A DNA stretch of 8,092 nucleotides from DATAFO01 sp046728015 (GTDB taxonomy: Bacteria; Actinomycetota; Thermoleophilia; Solirubrobacterales; 70-9). Below the pieces are notes generated by a model, which saw only the letters and a list, made by a program, of their open reading frames with translations, was not told the origin of the DNA and did no database searches. The stretch lies in contig JBKPDQ010000193.1 in assembly GCA_046728015.1 (NCBI GenBank), positions 1 to 8,092 of the forward strand, read 5' to 3'. The translations under genes were made by a program, and so were the position numbers. Below, piece after piece: positions 1 through 5,706 of this stretch (position 1 is the first letter of the stretch; every line of letters begins with the position of its first letter).

Positions 1-234
1 GCGCCGACCCGTCCCGCCGCCGACGCGCTCTCGCTGAGCTCGGTGTTCGGCGAGGAGGAAGCCCCGGGCACGCCGCCCGCGGTTCCGGCCCCCGGGGCGG
101 GCACCGGCGTCTCATTCGACGATTTCTTCGGCGCCCCCGGCGCCACTCCCACCCAGCGGGGTACCAGGGCCCCGGACCCCAAAAAGGACGACCTCGACCA
201 GTTCCACGCCTGGCTTCAGAACCTGAAGCGCTGA
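1..234 (+). CDS. C-terminal tail of a protein starting upstream (possibly a TPR-repeat protein)
   Basis: The frame is open from the first base (codons for APTRPAADALSLSSVFGEEE) to a TGA at 232-234, so this is the end of a gene whose start lies outside the window. A GTG at 43 is in frame but has no ribosome binding site and is unlikely to be a start. The 77 visible residues are mostly a Pro/Ala/Gly linker carrying three short conserved-looking islands: LSLSSVFGEE, VSFDDFFG and the terminal DDLDQFHAWLQNLKR, which should form an amphipathic helix. No catalytic domain is visible. Tails of this style occur on tetratricopeptide-repeat proteins of Gemmatimonadota as I recall them, but the repeats themselves are not in view, so that name is only a suggestion. 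The stop codon abuts the aroQ ATG with no spacing, so the two genes are probably co-translated. Confidence 0.7.
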   Translation, partial: APTRPAADALSLSSVFGEEEAPGTPPAVPAPGAGTGVSFDDFFGAPGATPTQRGTRAPDPKKDDLDQFHAWLQNLKR

Positions 235-672
235 ATGCTCATCGCGGTGCTCAACGGCCCCAACCTCAACCTGCTGGGGCAGCGGGAGCCGGAAGTCTAC
301 GGTCGCACCACGCTCGCCGAGATCGAGGCCCTGGTGCGCGACGCGGCGCGGGCGCAGGGCGCGGACCTGGAGTGGTTCCAGACCAACCACGAGGGCGCGC
401 TGGTGGACGCGGTGCAGGGGCTGCGCGGGCGGGTGGACGGCGCGCTCATCAACGCGGCGGCGCTCACCCATTCCAGTCTCGCGCTGCGCGACGCCGTCCT
501 GGCCGTGCGGATGCCGTTCGTCGAGGTCCACCTGTCCAACATCTTCGCCCGGGAGCCCGAGCGACGGCACTCGGTCATAGCCGACCTGGCGATCGGTCTC
601 GTCGCCGGCTTCGGGGCCCAGAGCTATCTCCTCGCGTTCCAGGCGCTGATGGGGCGTCTCCGTGGCGGCTGA
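235..672 (+). CDS. aroQ: Type II 3-dehydroquinate dehydratase
   Basis: This cytosolic enzyme removes water from 3-dehydroquinate to give 3-dehydroshikimate, the third step of the shikimate pathway to aromatic amino acids. The 145-residue length is typical of the small dodecameric type II family. It opens with the signature NGPNLNLLGQREPEVYG (residues 7-23), containing Asn10, Arg17 and Tyr22, the catalytic base on the mobile lid. FQTNHEGALVD follows at 48-58, then substrate-binding Asn73 and His79. The acid block EVHLSNIFAREPERRHS (97-113) supplies Glu97, catalytic His99 and Arg110. All of these match the Mycobacterium tuberculosis enzyme at a constant offset of two. The loop after Asn73 reads NAAALTHSS where NPGAxTHTS is common, a mild variation. 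The ATG follows the upstream stop directly and has no clear Shine-Dalgarno sequence, which points to coupled translation. Its last 11 bases overlap pepP. Confidence 0.97.
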   Translation: MLIAVLNGPNLNLLGQREPEVYGRTTLAEIEALVRDAARAQGADLEWFQTNHEGALVDAVQGLRGRVDGALINAAALTHSSLALRDAVLAVRMPFVEVHLSNIFAREPERRHSVIADLAIGLVAGFGAQSYLLAFQALMGRLRGG

Positions 673-1750
673 CCGACGGCAGGAGCGGCAGGCAGCTCTG
701 CGGGCGGCGCTCGCGGCCGAAGGACTGGACGGGCTGCTGGTCACGCACCTGCCGAACATCCGCTACCTGACCGGCTTCACCGGCTCCGCCGCGCTGCTGC
801 TGGTTCACGCCGAGTCCACGGTGCTGGTGACCGACTTTCGCTACGAGGTGCAGGCACCGGCCGAGGCCGGCGACTCGGCGAGAGTAGAGGTGGACCAGGC
901 CAGCCTGTGGAACCGGTTGTCCCGGGTGCTCTCGGGACTCCCGCAGGGCTCCATCGGCATCGAGGCGCAGTCGGTGACGGTGAAGGATGCCGAGCGCATC
1001 GGGGGGCTCACCCGGAGCCGGGTGGTTCCAACGAGCGACCTGGTGGAGCGCCTCCGGGCGGCGAAGTCACCGGAGGAGGTGGGCGCGATCCGTGCCGCGG
1101 CGGAGCTGGCGCAGGAGGCCCTGGCCGAGGTGCTCCCCACGGTGCGGGTGGGCCAGACCGAGCGCGAAATCGGCGCCACGCTCGAAGCGGCGCTCCGGCG
1201 ACGCGGCAGCGAGTGGCACCCGTTTCCCACGATCGTCGCCTCCGGTCCCCGCTCCGCGCTGCCCCACGCGCGGACCAGCCCCCGCGCGGTCCAGCGGGGC
1301 GAATGGCTGCTGCTCGACTTCGGCGCCCAGGTGGACGGCTACTGCGCCGACCTCACCCGTACGGTAGTCGTGGGAGCGCGGGCCGACGAGCGGCAGCGGA
1401 CGATGTACGACCTGGTGCGCTGCGCCCAGGGCCGGGCGCTGGCGCACCTGCGGCCCGGCATGACCGGCCGGGAGGGCGATGCGCTCGCGCGCGAGATCAT
1501 CGCGGGCCGCGGATTCGGCGAAGCGTTCGGCCATTCGCTGGGGCATGGCCTCGGGCTCGAAGTGCACGAGGCGCCGCGGCTCGCGGCCACCTCTGAGGCG
1601 GCGGTCCCCCCGCATGCGGTGGTCACGGTCGAGCCGGGTGTCTATTTTCCCGGATGGGGCGGCGTCCGGCTGGAGGACGACCTGTATCTCGGCGACGAGG
1701 GACCGGAGCTGCTCTCCGACGGGCGCACCGAGCTGGTGGAGCTGGTGTAG
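662..1750 (+). CDS. pepP: Aminopeptidase P family (M24) Xaa-Pro peptidase
   Basis: This is a dinuclear-metal M24 peptidase that removes N-terminal residues preceding proline, or cleaves Xaa-Pro dipeptides, in the cytosol. At 362 residues it belongs to the short two-domain class. An N-terminal creatinase-like domain (about 1-130, with HLPNIRYLTGFTGSAA at 29-44) precedes the pita-bread catalytic domain (about 137-358). All five metal ligands are present: Asp219 (LLLDFGA), Asp230 (CADLTRT), His295 (HSLGHGLG), Glu324 (TVEPGVY) and Glu338 (VRLEDD). The accessory histidines His202, His291 and His302 are also present. The GTG start at 662 overlaps the aroQ end by 11 bases and leaves a full N-terminal domain; the only nearby Shine-Dalgarno candidate is a weak GGGG about 10 bases upstream. 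Aminopeptidase P and prolidase cannot be told apart firmly from sequence alone. An aroQ-pepP pair next to accBC is a widespread bacterial arrangement. Confidence 0.93.
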   Translation: MAADRRQERQAALRAALAAEGLDGLLVTHLPNIRYLTGFTGSAALLLVHAESTVLVTDFRYEVQAPAEAGDSARVEVDQASLWNRLSRVLSGLPQGSIGIEAQSVTVKDAERIGGLTRSRVVPTSDLVERLRAAKSPEEVGAIRAAAELAQEALAEVLPTVRVGQTEREIGATLEAALRRRGSEWHPFPTIVASGPRSALPHARTSPRAVQRGEWLLLDFGAQVDGYCADLTRTVVVGARADERQRTMYDLVRCAQGRALAHLRPGMTGREGDALAREIIAGRGFGEAFGHSLGHGLGLEVHEAPRLAATSEAAVPPHAVVTVEPGVYFPGWGGVRLEDDLYLGDEGPELLSDGRTELVELV

Positions 1751-1789
1751 TCCGGGCATGTCTCTGATTCTCACGCTCACATCATCCCA

Positions 1790-1807
1790 GGCGCCGCACA
1801 CGGCGCC
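1790..1807 (+). other. GC hairpin between pepP and accB
   Basis: GGCGCCG (1790-1796) and CGGCGCC (1801-1807) form a perfect 7-bp all-GC stem around a CACA tetraloop, 40 bases after the pepP stop. No T-run follows it, so it is not a standard intrinsic terminator. It could weaken read-through from pepP, protect an mRNA end or structure the accB leader. In a genome this GC-rich a 7-bp stem can also arise by chance. I see no convincing -35/-10 promoter in the same gap (1751-1891). Confidence 0.45.
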
Positions 1808-1835
1808 GCGACGGAGCCAATGACGCCGGCCACTC

Positions 1836-1842
1836 GAGGAGG
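1836..1842 (+). promoter_or_regulatory. Strong ribosome binding site in the accB leader
   Basis: GAGGAGG at 1836-1842 is a near-perfect Shine-Dalgarno sequence and the strongest one in the window. It lies five bases before a GTG at 1848, which is not in the accB frame. No start codon in the accB frame lies at a usable distance: the ATG at 1820 is upstream of it and the ATG at 1892 is 49 bases downstream. It therefore appears to load ribosomes onto the leader ORF rather than directly onto accB. Confidence 0.65.
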
Positions 1843-1847
1843 CTCAC

Positions 1848-1895
1848 GTGATCCGGACCGCTCGACGCGGCGCCGCGAGGCGAACGGGGCTATGA
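1848..1895 (+). CDS. Putative 15-codon leader peptide before accB
   Basis: The mini-ORF runs from GTG 1848 to TGA 1893-1895 and would encode MIRTARRGAARRTGL, with five arginines in fifteen residues and some codons that are uncommon in this GC-rich gene set (CGA twice, AGG, CTA). Support for translation is the optimally spaced GAGGAGG upstream and the fact that its stop overlaps the accB start as ATGA (1892-1895), the same geometry as the accC/comB junction. The accB ATG has only a poor GGGG two bases upstream, so reinitiation by ribosomes finishing this ORF is a sensible way to translate accB. Whether the peptide itself matters, or only the act of translating it, cannot be told. It could also be a chance ORF. 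Confidence 0.45.
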   Translation: MIRTARRGAARRTGL

Positions 1896-2434
1896 CACCA
1901 CAGGAGATGAAGCAGCTCGCCGAGCTGCTCCAGAATGTGCCCGGCATCCGCTCGATCGAGCTCAAGGACGTCAAGGGGCTCGCGCAGCTGCTGCGGGAGT
2001 CGCCCGAGATCGGCTCGATCGAGATCAAGGGCTGGTTCGGCACCGGGGTGGTGATCACCCGCACCTCCGCCATGGCGTCGTACCCGCAGGCCATGGCGGT
2101 CCCGGTGCCGGCGGTGGCGAGCGCCGCCCCCATGGCCGCTCCGGCGGAGGGCGAGGCGCGGGAGGCGCCGCGTCCGCCGGCAGCGCCGGCGCTCAAGGAG
2201 ATCAAGTCGCCCATGGTGGGCACGTACTACAAGGCCCCGGAGCCGGGCGCCGACCCCTACGTGAAGGTGGGCAGCCGGGTCACTCCGGGGCAGACGGTCT
2301 GCATCATCGAAGCGATGAAGATCATGAACGAGATCGAGGCCGAGATCGCCGGCGTGATCCGCGAGGTGAGCGTGGAGGACGCCCAGCCGGTCGAGTTCGG
2401 TCAGGTCCTCTTCCGGGTGGATCCCAATGGCTGA
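1892..2434 (+). CDS. accB: Biotin carboxyl carrier protein of acetyl-CoA carboxylase
   Basis: AccB carries the biotin that shuttles CO2 from biotin carboxylase (AccC) to carboxyltransferase, making malonyl-CoA for fatty acid synthesis. The 180-residue protein has an N-terminal AccC-interacting region (1-57), a flexible Ala/Pro linker (about 60-100) and a biotinyl domain (about 101-177). Biotin attaches to Lys143 in the motif EAMKIMNEIEA (140-150). The thumb insertion of bacterial BCCP is present at 112-127 (YYKAPEPGADPYVKVG). I chose ATG 1892 because MTPQEMKQLAELL matches the start of other AccB proteins; an in-frame ATG at 1820 would add 24 Arg-rich residues unlike the family and its GGAG lies only three bases away. 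The helix-strand unit at the N-terminus occurs twice (see the repeat entry), which is unusual. The stop overlaps the pilT start by eight bases, whereas accB is normally followed directly by accC. Confidence 0.95.
   Translation: MTPQEMKQLAELLQNVPGIRSIELKDVKGLAQLLRESPEIGSIEIKGWFGTGVVITRTSAMASYPQAMAVPVPAVASAAPMAAPAEGEAREAPRPPAAPALKEIKSPMVGTYYKAPEPGADPYVKVGSRVTPGQTVCIIEAMKIMNEIEAEIAGVIREVSVEDAQPVEFGQVLFRVDPNG
1907..2032 (+). repeat. Tandem 63-bp duplication inside accB
   Basis: Residues 6-26 (MKQLAELLQNVPGIRSIEL..., bases 1907-1969) and 27-47 (VKGLAQLLRESPEIGSIEI..., bases 1970-2032) align without gaps: 11 of 21 residues and 46 of 63 bases are identical by hand count. The two copies are directly adjacent. 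The second copy continues into KGWFGTGVVITR, which corresponds to the normal BCCP N-terminal unit, so the first copy is the extra one. The synonymous and non-synonymous differences suggest an old duplication kept under selection rather than a recent slip. Confidence 0.75.
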
Positions 2435-3605
2435 GCCGACCGCGGCGAGCGCTTCAGCGCCCTCGACCTTCAACTTCAAGAACACCATCGCCCAGATGGT
2501 GCAGCGCAACGCATCGGACCTGCTGCTCAAGGTGGGCCGTCCGCCCACGGTGCGGGTGAACGGCGAGCTGCTCGGCCTGGACATGCCGCCACTCAAGCCC
2601 GAGGACCTCAAGGCGCTCGCCGAGCAGACCATGACCCCACGGCAGGTGAAGGAGTTCGCCGAGAAGAAGGAGGCGGACTTCGCGATCGGCGTGCCCGGGG
2701 TGGGCCGGTTCCGGACCAACATCTACCAGCAGCGGGGCACCCTCGCCTTCGCCTTCCGCGCGATCCCCTACGAGGTCAAGACCGTCCGCGAGCTGCACCT
2801 GCCGGTGGTGCTGGAGGAGATCTCGCTCAAGCCGCGGGGACTGGTGCTGGTCACCGGCATCACCGGCTCGGGCAAGTCCACCGCCCTCGCCTCGATGATC
2901 AACCACGTGAACCAGAACCGGCGGGTGAACATCATCACCATCGAGGATCCGATCGAGTTCCTCCACCGGGACGTGCAGTCGAACATCTCCCAGCGCGAGG
3001 TGGGGAGCGACACCTTGTCGTTCGGCTCGGCGCTCCGGCACGTGCTCCGGCAGGACCCGGACGTGATCCTGATCGGCGAGATCCGCGACATGGAGACCCT
3101 GGACACCGCCCTCAAGGCGGCCGACACCGGGCACCTGGTCTTCTCCACCCTGCACACCACCGACGCCACCCAGACGCTCAACCGGGTCATCTCCTTCTAT
3201 CCGCCGTACCAGCACCAGGAGATCCGGATGCTGCTAGCCACCGCGCTCCAGGCGGTGGTCTCGCTGCGTCTGGTGCCGCGCGCGGACGGCCGGGGACGGG
3301 TGCCGGCCGCGGAGGTGCTGATCAACAGCGCGGCGGTGGCCGACAACATGCGGGACATCGAGAAGGCGCTCAACATTCCCGACCTGATCGCCGAGGGCGG
3401 GGTCTCCTACGGCATGCAGTCGTTCGACCAGTCGCTGATGAAGTGGTTCAAGGACGGGATGATCTCCTACGAGAGCGCGCTGTTCTACTCGTCCAACCCG
3501 AACGAGTTCGCGCTCCGGGTGTCGGGCGTCGACTCCGCCTCCGACCGGAAGTTCGCCGAGATCACCGGGGACGCGGGCGCGCGGTCGCTCGACCTGACGC
3601 CCTGA
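2427..3605 (+). CDS. pilT: PilT-family type IV pilus retraction ATPase
   Basis: This hexameric cytoplasmic ATPase of the secretion superfamily would depolymerise type IV pili, powering twitching motility, adhesion and DNA uptake. It has 392 residues. A PAS-like N-terminal domain (about 15-115, with ASDLLLKVGRPPTVRVNGEL at 29-48) is followed by the RecA-like ATPase. Walker A is GITGSGKST (144-152, Lys150), the Asp box is ITIEDPIEFLH (170-180), Walker B is ILIGEIRD (214-221, Glu218) and the His box is TLHTTDA (241-247). The C-terminal AIRNLIRE signature of classical PilT is degenerate (NIPDLIAEG at 316-324), and the end (SYGMQSFDQSL, then SNPNEFALRVSG) resembles PilU/PilT2 paralogues, so the precise class is open. 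It starts inside accB and its TGA overlaps the accC ATG (TGATG). No other pilus gene lies in the window, and its position between accB and accC gives no functional clue. Confidence 0.92.
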   Translation: MAEPTAASASAPSTFNFKNTIAQMVQRNASDLLLKVGRPPTVRVNGELLGLDMPPLKPEDLKALAEQTMTPRQVKEFAEKKEADFAIGVPGVGRFRTNIYQQRGTLAFAFRAIPYEVKTVRELHLPVVLEEISLKPRGLVLVTGITGSGKSTALASMINHVNQNRRVNIITIEDPIEFLHRDVQSNISQREVGSDTLSFGSALRHVLRQDPDVILIGEIRDMETLDTALKAADTGHLVFSTLHTTDATQTLNRVISFYPPYQHQEIRMLLATALQAVVSLRLVPRADGRGRVPAAEVLINSAAVADNMRDIEKALNIPDLIAEGGVSYGMQSFDQSLMKWFKDGMISYESALFYSSNPNEFALRVSGVDSASDRKFAEITGDAGARSLDLTP

Positions 3606-4966
3606 TGTTCAAGAAGGTCCTGATCGCCAATCGCGGCGAGATCGCCCTCCGGGTGATTCGGGCGTGCCGTGAGCTTGGCATCCAGACGGTGGCGGTATAC
3701 AGCGAGGCGGACCGGGAGTCGCTTCACGTGCGCTTCGCCGACGACGACGTGTGCATCGGCCCGCCCTCCGGCCGGCACTCCTATCTCCGGATCCCCAACA
3801 TCATCGCCGCCGCGGAGATCACCGGCGCCGACGCGATCCACCCCGGATACGGTTTCCTGGCGGAGAACGCGGAGTTCGCCGACACCTGCCGGGCGTCGAA
3901 CATCACCTTCATCGGGCCCACCGGCGACCAGATCCGCCAGATGGGCGACAAGGCGACCGCGCGCCGCCTCGCGCAGGAGGCGAGCGTCCCCACGGTGCCC
4001 GGCTCGCCCGGCACGATCGAGGACCCCGACGAGGCGCTCGCCTTCGCGGAGAGCCTCGGCTTTCCGGTGATCATCAAGGCCACGGCGGGCGGCGGCGGGA
4101 AGGGGATGCGGATCGCGCAGGACGCCGAGCAGTTCGCCCAGTCGTTCGGGCTGGCGCAGAACGAGGCGCTGGCCGCCTTCGGCGACGGCTCGGTGTACGT
4201 GGAGAAGTACCTGACGCAGCCGCGGCACGTCGAGATCCAGGTGATCGGCGACTGCTTCGGCCGGGTGGTGCACCTGGGCGAGCGCGACTGCTCGGTGCAG
4301 CGACGGCATCAGAAGCTGATCGAGGAGAGCCCGAGCCCAGCGCTCACCGGCGACCTGCGCGACCGGATGGGCCGCGCCGCCGTCGCGCTGGCCTCCAACA
4401 TCGGCTACATCGGCGCGGGCACGCTCGAGTTTCTGCTCGACACCGACGGCAGCTTCTACTTCATGGAGATGAACACCCGGATCCAGGTGGAGCATCCGGT
4501 GACCGAGATGGTCACCAGCTTCGATCTGGTGAAGGAGCAGATCCGGGTGGCCGCGGGCGAGCACATCAGCTTCCAGGGCGACGGGCGCCGGCTCCGCGGC
4601 CACGCCATCGAGTGCCGGATCAACGCGGAGGACCCCTACCGCGGGTTCCAGCCGTCGCCGGGCATCATCACGGCATACCACCCGCCGGGCGGGCCCGGGG
4701 TGCGGGTGGACACCCACGTGTACGCCGGCTACGCGGTCCCGCCCTACTACGACTCGCTCCTCGCCAAGGTCATCGTCCACGGGAACGACCGGGAGGAGGC
4801 GCTGAGCCGGATGGGGCAGGCGCTGGACAGCTTCATCTTGGAAGGCATCACCACTACCATTCCGTTCCTCGCCCGGGTGATCCGCCATCCGGACTTCGTC
4901 GCCGGGAAGGTGGACACCCGCTTCCTGGAGCGGGAGTCGCACCTGCTGCGCCCCCCCGAGGCATGA
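3605..4966 (+). CDS. accC: Biotin carboxylase subunit of acetyl-CoA carboxylase
   Basis: AccC uses ATP and bicarbonate to carboxylate the biotin on AccB, the first half-reaction of acetyl-CoA carboxylase. The 453-residue length is normal for the stand-alone subunit. It has the biotin carboxylase N-terminal domain (1-114, starting MFKKVLIANRGEIALRVIRA), an ATP-grasp domain (115-320) and a C-terminal domain (about 335-442). ATP-binding residues include Lys116, Lys158, the glycine loop AGGGGKGM (161-168), Lys237 (RRHQKLIEE), Glu275 and Glu288. The catalytic EMNTRIQVEHPVTE (288-301) supplies Arg292 and Glu296, and Arg338 lies in ECRINAED. ATG 3605 is the start because homology begins exactly there; the frame is open further upstream (GTG at 3443) but that sequence only shadows pilT. 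There is no Shine-Dalgarno sequence, and the TGATG junction implies coupling to pilT. Seven C residues (4951-4957) precede the stop. Confidence 0.97.
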   Translation: MFKKVLIANRGEIALRVIRACRELGIQTVAVYSEADRESLHVRFADDDVCIGPPSGRHSYLRIPNIIAAAEITGADAIHPGYGFLAENAEFADTCRASNITFIGPTGDQIRQMGDKATARRLAQEASVPTVPGSPGTIEDPDEALAFAESLGFPVIIKATAGGGGKGMRIAQDAEQFAQSFGLAQNEALAAFGDGSVYVEKYLTQPRHVEIQVIGDCFGRVVHLGERDCSVQRRHQKLIEESPSPALTGDLRDRMGRAAVALASNIGYIGAGTLEFLLDTDGSFYFMEMNTRIQVEHPVTEMVTSFDLVKEQIRVAAGEHISFQGDGRRLRGHAIECRINAEDPYRGFQPSPGIITAYHPPGGPGVRVDTHVYAGYAVPPYYDSLLAKVIVHGNDREEALSRMGQALDSFILEGITTTIPFLARVIRHPDFVAGKVDTRFLERESHLLRPPEA

Positions 4967-5706
4967 AGCTCGACGTGCTGTTCTCACCGGCCGGCCTGAC
5001 GCTCGCTGAGGTCCAGGGCCGGACGGTGTTCGTGATCGACATCCTCCGGGCCACCACTTCGATGTGCGCGGCGCTGAGCAACGGGGCGAAGGCCATCCTG
5101 CCGGTCGCCTCCACCGAGGAGGCGCTCAAGCTGGCGCAGACGCTCGCCAGCGACGACGTGCGTCTCGCGGGCGAGAAGGACTGCCGGCGGATCGACGGCT
5201 TCCACCTGGGGAACAGCCCCCTGGAAATGAGCGAGTCCGCCGTGCGCGGCCGTACCCTCATCGTCACCACCACCAACGGCACCAGGGCGCTGCTCGCCTG
5301 CCAGGGCGCGGCGGCGGTTCACCCCACCTGTGCCGGCAACCTGAGCCTCGCGGCGGAGCGGGCGCGGGAGACGCTGGAGCAGGACGGGGCGGTTCTGGCG
5401 GTGTGTGCCGGCCGCGACAACGCCTTCTCGCTGGACGACGCCTACGCCGCGGGCCGCCTCGTCGCCGCGGTGCTCGGCGGATCGGTGAAACGGCGCGGCC
5501 TCAACGACGCCGCGCTCGCCGGCCTGGACCTGGTGCGCCGCTACGGCGACCGATGGGAGCGTCCCCTCCGCCGCAGCCGTGCGGGACGCGAGCTCATCCG
5601 GCTCGGTTTTGCCGACGACGTGGCGGACGCGGCCCGACTGGACGCCTATCCCGTGCTTCCCACCTTCCACGACCGGCGGGTCACGCTCGCCGCGGTGCCG
5701 GTGTGA
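4963..5706 (+). CDS. comB: ComB-like 2-phosphosulfolactate phosphatase
   Basis: The family is defined by archaeal ComB, a Mg-dependent phosphatase that turns 2-phosphosulfolactate into sulfolactate in coenzyme M synthesis. The 247-residue length and motifs fit: VFVIDILRATTSM (22-34, with Asp26), GAKAILPVASTEEAL (41-55), the block around GEKDCRRIDGFHLGNSP (70-86), TTTNGTRALL (102-111) and CAGRDNAFSLDDAYAAG (148-164). No signal peptide or membrane segment is seen, so it should be cytosolic. Homologues occur in many bacteria that are not known to make coenzyme M, so the true substrate here is uncertain; sulfolactate or another phosphorylated acid is possible. Its ATG overlaps the accC stop (ATGA) and its stop overlaps the ftsK start (GTGA), which places it firmly in the same transcription unit. 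No other sulfolactate or coenzyme M gene is visible. Confidence 0.85.
   Translation: MKLDVLFSPAGLTLAEVQGRTVFVIDILRATTSMCAALSNGAKAILPVASTEEALKLAQTLASDDVRLAGEKDCRRIDGFHLGNSPLEMSESAVRGRTLIVTTTNGTRALLACQGAAAVHPTCAGNLSLAAERARETLEQDGAVLAVCAGRDNAFSLDDAYAAGRLVAAVLGGSVKRRGLNDAALAGLDLVRRYGDRWERPLRRSRAGRELIRLGFADDVADAARLDAYPVLPTFHDRRVTLAAVPV

Noticed and set aside
1758..1823. A 21-codon ORF (MSLILTLTSSQAPHTAPRRSQ would exceed the quote limit if extended) ending on ATG 1820
   Set aside because: It has no Shine-Dalgarno sequence and its end point matters only if ATG 1820 were a real start, which is unlikely. Considered chance.
1751..1847. Sigma-70 type promoter upstream of accB
   Set aside because: No pair of hexamers near TTGACA and TATAAT with proper spacing is visible in this GC-rich stretch, so a promoter can be neither placed nor excluded.
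1820..1891. Upstream ATG 1820 as the accB start
   Set aside because: It adds 24 Arg-rich residues unlike other AccB proteins, and the nearest GGAG is only three bases away. Family similarity begins at ATG 1892.
3443..3604. Upstream extension of accC to GTG 3443
   Set aside because: The added residues come from out-of-frame translation of the pilT end; AccC homology starts exactly at ATG 3605.
5064..5702. Upstream extension of ftsK to 5064, giving a 982-residue protein
   Set aside because: The extra part is out-of-frame comB sequence, Arg/Gly/Pro-rich with no FtsK similarity.
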